This document shows positions 57,089-64,000 of a DNA stretch of 64,000 nt, in pieces. This DNA comes from Microbacterium sp. GTDB taxonomy: Bacteria; Actinomycetota; Actinomycetes; Actinomycetales; Microbacteriaceae. Made by a program: the position numbers and the translations under genes. The stretch is from NCBI RefSeq assembly GCF_017305435.1, contig NZ_JAFKIP010000002.1, forward strand, positions 1-64,000, given 5' to 3'. The notes beneath the pieces are model-generated. The model searched no databases. It was not told where the DNA came from and saw only the letters and a list, made by a program, of their open reading frames with translations. Within the stretch, counting starts at the first letter, position 1. Each line of letters opens with the position of its first letter.

Positions 57089-58984
57089 TCAGCGCGCGGC
57101 TCGGCTCAGCACCTCCCACGCGGTGACGGCGGCCGCCGCCGACCAGGCCTGCGGGCGGCATGCGGCCGGGTAGGGAGCCGGCGCCGAGACCGCGGTCGCC
57201 GCATCACCTGCGTGCAGTTCGGGCACGCGGTAGTCGAACGCCTCGGCTGCGGCGAGCATGCCGGACACGACCGCGGTTGCGTCGTCGAGCCGACCTGCCC
57301 GCGCCATGCCGCGCGCGATGATCGCGGTGTCGTGGGTCCACACGCTGCCGCCGTGATAGCTCAGCGGCCAGTAGCCGGCGGCGCCCGTCGACAGCGTGCG
57401 CACGCCGAAGCCGGATGCCATGGGCGCCTCCACCAGCAGCGCGGCGACAGTGGCCTCGTCGGCCTCGTCGAGGATGCCGGTGCCCAGCAGATGTCCGATG
57501 TTCGAGGTCAGGGTGTCGACGGCGCGACCGTCGCGGTCGAGGGCGATGGCCGGATATCGCCCCTCGGGCGTCGTGACCCAGAAGCGCTCGTCGAACCGCC
57601 GCTTGAGCCCCGCGGCCCAGGCCCGCACCTCGTCACCGCCCGGGCGGCCGAATCGGTCGAGCAGGGCGGCGCCTCCCAGGGCGGCCTCGTAGGCGTAGCC
57701 CTGCACTTCGCACAGCGCGATCGGGCCCTCGGCGAGCGCGCCGTCGCGCCATTGGATCGAGTCGCCGGAGTCCTTCCAGCCCTGGTTCGACAGGCCGTGG
57801 CCGGTCTCGTCGACATAGTCGAGGAACCCGTCCTCGCCCGCCGCGGCCAGGATCCAGCCGAGCGCGGCCTCGAGGTGCGGTAGGAGCGCGCGCACGTCCG
57901 CGTCGGGCATGTCGGGCGCCGTCTCGGCCAGCAGACACACCCACAGCGGCGTCGCATCGACCGTCCCGTAGTACAGCGGCGGCAGGACGATGCCCTCGCC
58001 CGGCAACGCGAGAGTGCCGGCGCGCAGCTCGTGCATGATCTTGCCCGGCTGCTCCGCGGTGTCGGGGTGGGTCCCGGCGCCCTGCAGCCGCGCGAGGACG
58101 CGCAGGGTGGATGCCGCGACATCGGCATCCAGCGGCAGCATCAGCCGGGCCGCCCACAGCGAGTCGCGGCCGAACAGGGTGAAGAACCACGGCGCCCCGG
58201 CGGCGAAGAAGACGTCGTCCGGGGCGTCCGGCAGGGTCAGGCGCAACCCCGCCAGGTCTCCGAGCGCCCGGTGCAGCCAGCGATCCAGGCGGGCGTCGGC
58301 GCCGGCGACCGGCGCGGGCGCAGCCCAGGTCGCGGGCGCCTCGACCCCGCGGACGACGAGCCGCTGGTCGTCGAGATCCAGGGTCCATGACGCCTCCGCG
58401 GCGCCGAACGGAGCGATCGGCAGCGTCCAGTCGAGGACGACGGCATCACCGACTCGCACCTGCGCGCCGGGCGCGTGAAGCGACAGCGTCGCACCCTCGC
58501 GGGATGCCACGGCTCCGTCCGCCGTCGCCGTGATGAGGGCGTCATCGTGCGATACGGCTCCGGCCTTGACGTCCTGGAGCGGCGCGAACCCGATCACCAC
58601 CTTCGCACGCAGGCGCACGGTGACCGGCTCGGCGAGGTGCGAGCGGACCGTGAGCGTCTCGGACATCCGCCCGATCCCGACGTCACGGACGCGCTCGATC
58701 CGCACCTTCGGGTCGGGGGAGCCGTCGTCGACTCCGCGCAGCAGCCCGTCGAAGCGTGCCTGCGCGGCGGTCGGAGCCGTGGTGCGGGTCCATTCCGGAC
58801 GCTCGAACTCGCCGTCATCGCCGGCATAGGTCACCGTGAGCGCGCGGATGAACCGCGTGTCGCCGTGGTACACGCCGTCGATGGGCGCGGACCCCATGTC
58901 GCCGTCGCCGCCCGACCAGGCCTGGGTCGGCGCGGTCAGCACGATCGTGCGGTCGTCGAGGAACGGCTGGCGTCCTGCCCTCAT
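57089..58984 (-). CDS. Glycogen-debranching-type glycosidase
   Basis: A 631-residue enzyme. The N-terminal beta-domain of the GDE_N_bis type spans about residues 5-210 (VYHGDTRFIRALTV near the start), and the C-terminal (alpha/alpha)6 barrel resembles amylo-alpha-1,6-glucosidases (FFTLFGRDSLWAARL, GWKDSGDSIQW, YHGGSVWTHDTAI). No signal peptide, so it acts inside the cell on the sugar brought in by the adjacent transporter. The ATG overlaps the permease stop (ATGA). Last gene of the operon. Confidence 0.87.
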   Translation of the reverse strand: MRAGRQPFLDDRTIVLTAPTQAWSGGDGDMGSAPIDGVYHGDTRFIRALTVTYAGDDGEFERPEWTRTTAPTAAQARFDGLLRGVDDGSPDPKVRIERVRDVGIGRMSETLTVRSHLAEPVTVRLRAKVVIGFAPLQDVKAGAVSHDDALITATADGAVASREGATLSLHAPGAQVRVGDAVVLDWTLPIAPFGAAEASWTLDLDDQRLVVRGVEAPATWAAPAPVAGADARLDRWLHRALGDLAGLRLTLPDAPDDVFFAAGAPWFFTLFGRDSLWAARLMLPLDADVAASTLRVLARLQGAGTHPDTAEQPGKIMHELRAGTLALPGEGIVLPPLYYGTVDATPLWVCLLAETAPDMPDADVRALLPHLEAALGWILAAAGEDGFLDYVDETGHGLSNQGWKDSGDSIQWRDGALAEGPIALCEVQGYAYEAALGGAALLDRFGRPGGDEVRAWAAGLKRRFDERFWVTTPEGRYPAIALDRDGRAVDTLTSNIGHLLGTGILDEADEATVAALLVEAPMASGFGVRTLSTGAAGYWPLSYHGGSVWTHDTAIIARGMARAGRLDDATAVVSGMLAAAEAFDYRVPELHAGDAATAVSAPAPYPAACRPQAWSAAAAVTAWEVLSRAAR

Positions 58985-59889
58985 TCCTTCACTGCTCCTT
59001 CACTGGTGTTCATGATGCGCCGCTGGAAGACGAAGAACAGCACGGCCACCGGAATGGTCATGATGGCCGCCGCGGCGAGTTTGAGCGGATACTGCGTGCC
59101 CTGACTGAGCTGACCGGATGCCAGGGAGGCGACGCCCTTCGTCAGGGTCGTGAGGTCCGGCGACTGGGTCGAGACGATGAAGTGGCTCAGCTCGTTCCAC
59201 GATCCCTGGAACGAGAGGATCACGATCGTGATGAGCGCGGGGCGCGCCATCGGCAGGACGATCGACCAGAAGACCCGGAAGGTGCCGGCGCCGTCGATCC
59301 GCGCCTGCTCTTCGACCGATGCGGGGATCGACTCGAAGAAGTTCTTCATGATGAACACGCCGGCGGCATCGACGAGAAGCGGCAGGATCATGCCCGCGTA
59401 CGAGTCGTAGAGGCCCAACTGATTCAGCACGAGGAACTTCGGGATGAGCAGGACCACCGTCGGCACCGCCATGACCCCCACGACGACCGCGAACACGATC
59501 CCCCGCCCGCGGAAATGCAGGCGGGCGAGCGCGTAGCCCGCGAGCGACACGAAGAAGACGCGCCCCAGTGTGACCACGATGGTCACGATGGCGGAGTTCG
59601 CGAACCACAGTGGGAAATCGCTGTGCAGGAACAGGCGCTCGTAGGCGGCCACCGTGAAGGTCTGCGGCAGCAGCGAGATCGGATCGGCGGCAGCCTCCTG
59701 CTCCGTCTTGAACGACGTGGCCACCTGGACGAGGAACGGGTAGATGTAGACGAGCGCGAGCGCGATCAGCATGGCGTACAGGGCCACCTGGCCGACGCGA
59801 CGGCCCGGTGTGAGGTGCCGGCGCCGGCGGGGGAGGGATGCCGGGGTCTGCGCCTGGATCTCCACCTCGGTGAGAGCGGTCGCGCTCAT
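58981..59889 (-). CDS. Carbohydrate ABC transporter permease (MalG type)
   Basis: A 302-residue six-helix permease subunit with a basic N-terminal segment before the first helix. The EAA-like loop is EEQARIDGAGTFRVFWSIVL, about residues 191-210. Coupled by 4-bp overlaps to the upstream permease gene and the downstream glycosidase gene. Confidence 0.92.
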   Translation of the reverse strand: MSATALTEVEIQAQTPASLPRRRRHLTPGRRVGQVALYAMLIALALVYIYPFLVQVATSFKTEQEAAADPISLLPQTFTVAAYERLFLHSDFPLWFANSAIVTIVVTLGRVFFVSLAGYALARLHFRGRGIVFAVVVGVMAVPTVVLLIPKFLVLNQLGLYDSYAGMILPLLVDAAGVFIMKNFFESIPASVEEQARIDGAGTFRVFWSIVLPMARPALITIVILSFQGSWNELSHFIVSTQSPDLTTLTKGVASLASGQLSQGTQYPLKLAAAAIMTIPVAVLFFVFQRRIMNTSEGAVKE

Positions 59890-61025
59890 CGGACCTCCTC
59901 CTTCCCGATGCGCGCCTGTCGTGGCTGATACGCCCGGATGCGGCGCCGCGACACCGGCCGGTCGCGCAGCACCCAACGCTGGAAGATCGTGAACGCGATG
60001 ATGATGAGGAACAGGAGGAACGCGATCGCCGCCCCGATGCCCCAGTTCTGGTTCTGGAAGGCCGCCGTGTAGGAGAGGTAGGCGGGCGTGACCGTCGTCT
60101 TGGCGGGTCCGCCCTGCGTACCGGTGTAGATCTGGTCGAACACCTGCCAGCAGCCGATCAGGCCGAGCGTGATCACCGTGAACAGCGTGGGGCGCAGCTG
60201 GGGAAGGGTGATCCGCCAGAACCGCTGCCAGGCGTTCGCGCCGTCCATCATCGCGGCTTCGGTCAGCTCATAGCCGACATTCTGCAGCGCGGCGATGAAC
60301 AGCAGCATGAACGTGCCGCTCGTCGTGAAGACGGCCATGAGGATCAGCGCCGACATCGCGATCGAGGGGCCGGCGATCCACTCCCACCACGAGACGCCCA
60401 GGAAGCCGTTGCCCGTGAGCGCGTCGGGCCCGGTGCTCAGCCCGAGCTTGCCGAGCGCGACCTGCACGATGCCGCGGGGATCGCTGAACCAGTTCGGCCC
60501 GGTGCCGCCGAGTCCGGCGATGATCGCGTTGACCGGTCCGGCGAACGAGAAGAGGAAGAGCCACAGCACGGTGATGGCCACCGAGCTCGTCACCGACGGG
60601 AAGTAGAAGGCGGTGCGGAAGAAGCCGCGGCTGCGCAGGATGCGGCGGCTGACCAGCACCGCCAGGAACAGCGACAGGGCCGTCTGGAGCGGGACGACCA
60701 GGAGGACGTACCAGGCGTTGTTGCGCAGGGCGATGCCGAAATCGCGGGTGGGCAGGCCGCCTTTCGTGGTGATGGCGGCGTAGTTGTCGAGCCCGACGAA
60801 GCCCACGGAGGGCGAGAGCGGACTGCCGCGACCGGACCAATCCGAGAAGCTGACCCAGAGCGCCATGAGCACGGGGACCAGCAGGAACGTGCCGAGGATG
60901 AGGATGACCGGGAGCACGAACAGCCAGCCCGCGGCCGCCTCTCCCCGACGGGTCCCGCCGGAGCGGGCCCGCCGGGGAGAGGACGGCCGGGTCGGCGTCG
61001 CGGCCTGAGCGACGGTGGATGCCAT
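59886..61025 (-). CDS. Carbohydrate ABC transporter permease (MalF type)
   Basis: A 379-residue permease subunit. About 35 basic and Pro-rich residues precede the first helix. A periplasmic loop after helix 3 is longer than usual (about 60 residues, GLGGTGPNWFSDPRGIVQVA and beyond). The EAA loop is TEAAMMDGANAWQRFWRITL, about residues 258-277. It lies 4 bp after the binding-protein stop. Confidence 0.92.
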   Translation of the reverse strand: MASTVAQAATPTRPSSPRRARSGGTRRGEAAAGWLFVLPVILILGTFLLVPVLMALWVSFSDWSGRGSPLSPSVGFVGLDNYAAITTKGGLPTRDFGIALRNNAWYVLLVVPLQTALSLFLAVLVSRRILRSRGFFRTAFYFPSVTSSVAITVLWLFLFSFAGPVNAIIAGLGGTGPNWFSDPRGIVQVALGKLGLSTGPDALTGNGFLGVSWWEWIAGPSIAMSALILMAVFTTSGTFMLLFIAALQNVGYELTEAAMMDGANAWQRFWRITLPQLRPTLFTVITLGLIGCWQVFDQIYTGTQGGPAKTTVTPAYLSYTAAFQNQNWGIGAAIAFLLFLIIIAFTIFQRWVLRDRPVSRRRIRAYQPRQARIGKEEVR

Positions 61026-61029
61026 GGCG

Positions 61030-62289
61030 TCAGCCGACGACGGCCTCGAGGTTGGTCTGCACCGAATCGAGGATCGACTTCGGGTCGCCGGTCTTCAGCG
61101 ACTCCAGCTGCGCGTTGAAGTCGGTGATGACATCGGCTGCCCCCTTGTTCGTCGGCACGCCCTGGGCGTAGTCGGCGCCCGTGAGGAAGGCCACGAGATC
61201 GGGGTTGTCGCTCTTCCATTCGTCGGCTGCGGACTGGACCGAGGGCATCGGACCGAACGCCTTCGAGAACGCGAGCTGCTGGTCGGCGCTCGTCAGGTAC
61301 TGGACGAGATCCAGCGCCGCCTTCTGGTTCGGGCTGTCGGCGGCCATGCCCCAGCAGTTCGTGAACTGCAGGGTGCCCTTGCCGGCGGGGCCGGCCGGAA
61401 GCTCGACGACCTTGGCCTTCACGTCGGGGTAGTCGCCGAGGGCACCGGTGATCCAGTTGCCCTCGATCGTCATCGCGCCCAGCTGCTTGCCGAACGCCTC
61501 GCCGCCCCAGCCCGCGCCCACATCGGACGCGTAGGCGAACGTGCCGTCCTGCAGGTGCTTCTGCACGTACGTGAGCGCCTCGACGTTGGCGTCGCTGTTC
61601 GCCTCGGCGGTCTTGCCGTCCGCCGACACGAGACGGCCGCCGGCCTGCGCCATGAACGCCCCGAGGCGCGCGTACTCGCCGCCGAACACGAGGCCCTTCG
61701 TGCTGCCCGAGGTGAGCTTCGCCGCGACGGAGGCGAGCTGATCCCACGTCGTCGGCACGTCGGCGTCGGTGAGCCCTGCCGCCGTCCACAGGTTCTCGTT
61801 GATGACCAGCTGCAGCGTCGAGAAGTCCTTCGGTGCGCAGTAGAACGAGCCGTCGTAGGTGAAGTTCTGCACGAGCGACGGGTAGAAGTCGTCCTTGTTC
61901 GTCAGGTCGTCGCCGTACGCCTTGAGCGACCCGTTCTCGGCGAACCCCGCGAGCTGGTCGGAGCCGAGGTAGAAGAGGTCCGGCGGCGAACCCGCGGCGA
62001 AGCCCTGCGAGAGCTGCTGGGCCAGGTCCGTCGCGGGAACGACGGATGCCTTCACGCCCGAGTCCTTCGACCAGGCCGCCACGGCGTCCTGGACGGCCTT
62101 GGTCTCGGCGTCACCGCTCGAGCCGATCATGATCGTGAGGGCGTCGTCGGACGAGGTCAGCCCGCCGGCATCCCCCGATCCGCTGGGGCTTCCGGAATCG
62201 AACCCTGAGCCGCAGCCCGTGAGGGTGAGCGCGGCCACGACCGCGAGTCCTCCCGTGGCGAGCAGCGCCCGTGCTGTGTGTCGCGTCAT
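61030..62289 (-). CDS. Sugar ABC transporter substrate-binding lipoprotein
   Basis: A 419-residue family 1 solute-binding protein. Lipobox LTGC (Cys26) ends the signal peptide, then a Ser/Gly/Asp-rich linker. The mature part has AAGSPPDLFYLGSDQ and GAMTIEGNWITGAL, typical of sugar binding proteins. First gene of a four-gene operon with two permeases and a debranching-type enzyme; no ATPase is encoded. AAGGAG precedes the ATG. Two LacI-type operators lie 47-90 bp upstream. Confidence 0.9.
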   Translation of the reverse strand: MTRHTARALLATGGLAVVAALTLTGCGSGFDSGSPSGSGDAGGLTSSDDALTIMIGSSGDAETKAVQDAVAAWSKDSGVKASVVPATDLAQQLSQGFAAGSPPDLFYLGSDQLAGFAENGSLKAYGDDLTNKDDFYPSLVQNFTYDGSFYCAPKDFSTLQLVINENLWTAAGLTDADVPTTWDQLASVAAKLTSGSTKGLVFGGEYARLGAFMAQAGGRLVSADGKTAEANSDANVEALTYVQKHLQDGTFAYASDVGAGWGGEAFGKQLGAMTIEGNWITGALGDYPDVKAKVVELPAGPAGKGTLQFTNCWGMAADSPNQKAALDLVQYLTSADQQLAFSKAFGPMPSVQSAADEWKSDNPDLVAFLTGADYAQGVPTNKGAADVITDFNAQLESLKTGDPKSILDSVQTNLEAVVG

Positions 62290-62335
62290 CGCATCTCCTT
62301 CGAAACGGTGCGGGTCCGGCGGTGGACTCCGCGTC

Positions 62336-62347
62336 TTGATCGTTCAA
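62336..62347. promoter_or_regulatory. LacI-type operator, proximal copy
   Basis: TTGATCGTTCAA, a near-palindrome with a central CG as in LacI-family sites. It lies 47 bp upstream of the binding-protein gene. The identical 12-mer recurs 32 bp away at 62368-62379. Confidence 0.75.
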
Positions 62348-62367
62348 ATGAACCGAGTCTCGGTACT

Positions 62368-62379
62368 TTGATCGTTCAA
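62368..62379. promoter_or_regulatory. LacI-type operator, distal copy
   Basis: Second identical TTGATCGTTCAA. Spacing of 32 bp (about three helical turns) puts both copies on the same face of the DNA, allowing cooperative binding of the divergent LacI-family regulator. It lies 60 bp upstream of that regulator's own start. Confidence 0.75.
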
Positions 62380-62438
62380 ACTGTGGGATGCTGGACACCT
62401 TACGGCGACGATGTCGCTGACGTCAAGATGGGGAGCCG

Positions 62439-63440
62439 ATGCACAGATCCGCGACGATCGAGGACGTGGCGCGGGCCGCGGGCGTCTCGCGGCAGACCGT
62501 CAGCAATGTGCTCAACACCCCTGCGATCGTCCGCGACGAGACGCGCGAGCGCGTGCAGGACGCGATCCGTCGACTGGGCTATGCGCCGCACGCGTCGGCC
62601 CGGCGCCTGCGCACGCGACGCAGCTCTACCCTCGGCATCCACCTCGATCCGTACGCCGGCGGGATCTCGGGCGTGGTCCTCGACCGGTTCGTGCACGCGC
62701 TGACCGAGCGCGCGGGCGAGCGCGGGCTGCGCGTCATGCTCTACGCGGCCCGCTCGCCCGAGGAGGAGATCCGGCGCATGGCCGATCTCCGCGACGGCGG
62801 CGACATCGACGCCGTCGTCATCACGGGCACGTTCCACGGCGACCCGCGGTCGCAATGGCTGACCGATCATTCCGTGCCGTTCGTCGCGTTCGGCCGGCCC
62901 TGGGGCGAAGACGACGTGGGCGATCCGGCGCACCTCTGGGTCGACGTCGACGGCGCCGCCGGCACGGCCCAGGCGACCCGGCACGCGGTCGCGACGGCGG
63001 GACGACGCGTCGCGTTTCTCGGCTGGCCCGAGGGATCGGGCACGGGTGATGACCGTGAGCGCGGCTGGCGCGAGACCATCGGCGCCGACGGGCCGGCGCT
63101 GCGCCTCACGAGTCCCGAGAGCGTCGCTGCGGCACGTGAGGTCGTCGAGGGCGCGCTGGAGACCCACGAGATCGATGCGATCGTCTGCGCGAGTGATTCG
63201 CTCGCCGTCGGCGCGCATCTCGCTGCCGTGACCTCCGGCCGTCCGCGCCTGCCCGTCGTCGGGTTCGACAACACGCCCGCCGCAGAGGCGCTCGGCTTCT
63301 CGAGCATCGAACAGCTGCCCGAACGCGTGGCATCCGGAGCTCTCGACCTGCTCCTGGGCGGTGCACGCGACATCGTCTCGCGCGAGATCGTTCCGCGTGA
63401 GGCGCACGTGCTGGTGGAGCCGCGCCTCGTGGTCCGCTGA
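62439..63440 (+). CDS. LacI-family transcriptional regulator
   Basis: A 333-residue repressor. The N-terminal DNA-binding domain is canonical (TIEDVARAAGVSRQTVSNVL, then the hinge helix RDAIRRLGYAPHASARRLR-like segment). The periplasmic-binding-protein-like sensor follows (about residues 60-333, with VVITGTFHGD, WVDVDGAAGT and IVCASDSLAVGA). It should repress the divergent sugar operon, and itself, until the sugar binds. The ATG at 62439 has a GGGGAG site. Confidence 0.93.
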   Translation: MHRSATIEDVARAAGVSRQTVSNVLNTPAIVRDETRERVQDAIRRLGYAPHASARRLRTRRSSTLGIHLDPYAGGISGVVLDRFVHALTERAGERGLRVMLYAARSPEEEIRRMADLRDGGDIDAVVITGTFHGDPRSQWLTDHSVPFVAFGRPWGEDDVGDPAHLWVDVDGAAGTAQATRHAVATAGRRVAFLGWPEGSGTGDDRERGWRETIGADGPALRLTSPESVAAAREVVEGALETHEIDAIVCASDSLAVGAHLAAVTSGRPRLPVVGFDNTPAAEALGFSSIEQLPERVASGALDLLLGGARDIVSREIVPREAHVLVEPRLVVR

Positions 63441-63492
63441 GAGGACCGCAGGGAAGGGCCCAGCACCCGAGCACCCGGCCACCCGGTGGCCC

Positions 63493-64000
63493 TCAGCGGA
63501 TGCGGCGGGCGAGTTCGGCGGCGGCCGCGTGGGTCGCTGATGCGAGAGCGAAGACCTCGGGTGCGTCCCCCTGCCACGTGACGGCCATCGCCGCGACCGG
63601 CCAGCCCGCGTGATCGAGGATGGCCGCGCCGACCGAGCGGAAGCCGAGGGTCACCTCGCCGTCCTCGGTGGCGAACCCGTCCGCGCGAACGGCCCGCAGC
63701 ACTTCGCGCAGCTCGGTGGGCCGCTGCGGTCCGCGCCCGGTGCGGTCGGCGAAGGACGCGGCATCCGGATACAGCGCGCGCACCTGCTCGCGGGGGAGCG
63801 CGGCGAGCATCGCGCGCCCCGTCGCCGTCAGGTGCGCGGGCAGGCGCACGCCGACGTCGGTCACGAGCGCGGGCCGGCGCGGGGCGCGCTCCTCGACGAT
63901 GTACAGCACATCGCGCCCGGTCATGACGGCGAGATGCGCGCTCTCACCCGTGCGGTCGGCCAGAGCCGCCACGAGCGGGCGACCGAGTCGTGCCAGCGGC
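63493..64000 (-). CDS. IclR-family regulator, 5' end outside the window
   Basis: The C-terminal effector domain of an IclR-type regulator: ESAHLAVMTGRDVLYIVEE, LPAHLTATGRAMLAALP and GFATEDGEVTLGFRSVGAAI (family GxxxxxxExxxGxxxxAxPI pattern; Ala-Ile here). The frame is open to the window edge, so the N-terminal helix-turn-helix lies beyond 64000. Convergent with the LacI gene across 52 bp. Confidence 0.88.
   Translation of the reverse strand, partial: PLARLGRPLVAALADRTGESAHLAVMTGRDVLYIVEERAPRRPALVTDVGVRLPAHLTATGRAMLAALPREQVRALYPDAASFADRTGRGPQRPTELREVLRAVRADGFATEDGEVTLGFRSVGAAILDHAGWPVAAMAVTWQGDAPEVFALASATHAAAAELARRIR

Noticed and set aside
63441-63492. GGCCA-N5-TGGCC hairpin as a terminator between LacI and IclR genes
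   Set aside because: The stem is only 5 bp in very GC-rich DNA; too weak to call.

Overview
High-GC actinobacterial chromosome, most likely a Microbacterium-like member of the Microbacteriaceae. The supporting signs are very high GC with G/C-ending codons, an Lsr2 nucleoid protein, many 4-bp ATGA/GTGA gene overlaps, and many start codons placed 6-7 nt after a TANNNT box, which predicts leaderless mRNAs. The species assignment is inferred from gene content and style, not from a marker gene.

Region 1 (1-6.4 kb) is an accessory block of poorly known genes: an LPO_1073/Vpar_1526-like protein coupled to a tiny membrane protein that carries the same short motif, a 586-residue unknown, a DUF1643 protein, a small membrane protein and a DUF5677 protein. 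Region 2 (6.6-15.1 kb) is one sugar operon read leftward: ROK regulator, two ABC permeases, binding lipoprotein, GH15 enzyme, GH31 alpha-glucosidase and a nucleotidyltransferase. Region 3 (15.2-24.2 kb) holds an S4 RNA-binding protein, a DUF1684 protein and a dipeptide/oligopeptide ABC operon whose LysR-type regulator is fused in frame to the peptide-binding lipoprotein; the operon ends with a GNAT-like/C39-like protein. Region 4 (24.2-36.6 kb) is mixed housekeeping: an MFS exporter with a TetR regulator, Lsr2, a GAF-LuxR regulator, an alkyltransferase-like protein without its catalytic cysteine, a very large SF1-helicase-like protein with degenerate ATPase motifs, MscL, an FmdB zinc ribbon, 5-formyl-THF cyclo-ligase, GalU and a GNAT acetyltransferase. 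A tRNA-Ala(CGC) at 36.6 kb is followed by three genes (WYL regulator, DUF1761, AlkZ-like winged helix) that look like an insert.

Region 5 (39.8-53.5 kb) is the most unusual part. It has a flavin/FMN and creatininase-family operon, an XRE-cupin regulator, two coupled MTHFR-like proteins with an N-terminal four-cysteine module, a cyclodeaminase-like protein, a NitT/TauT-type ABC transporter, a CodA-like deaminase, a phthalate-dioxygenase-reductase-type protein and an amidohydrolase that has lost two metal ligands. Two distant operons in it share a 17-bp operator (TGTTGG-N5-CCAACA). It reads as a catabolic locus for an imported N- or O-methylated compound, with the released carbon passed to tetrahydrofolate; the substrate cannot be named from sequence.

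Region 6 (53.5-64 kb) has a 4-coumarate-CoA-ligase-type enzyme, a Leu/Phe/Val-type dehydrogenase, a YbaK-type protein, and a second sugar operon (ABC transporter plus glycogen-debranching-type glycosidase) controlled by a divergent LacI regulator with two operator copies. An IclR regulator is cut by the window end. I saw no rRNA, CRISPR array, prophage or intact insertion sequence.
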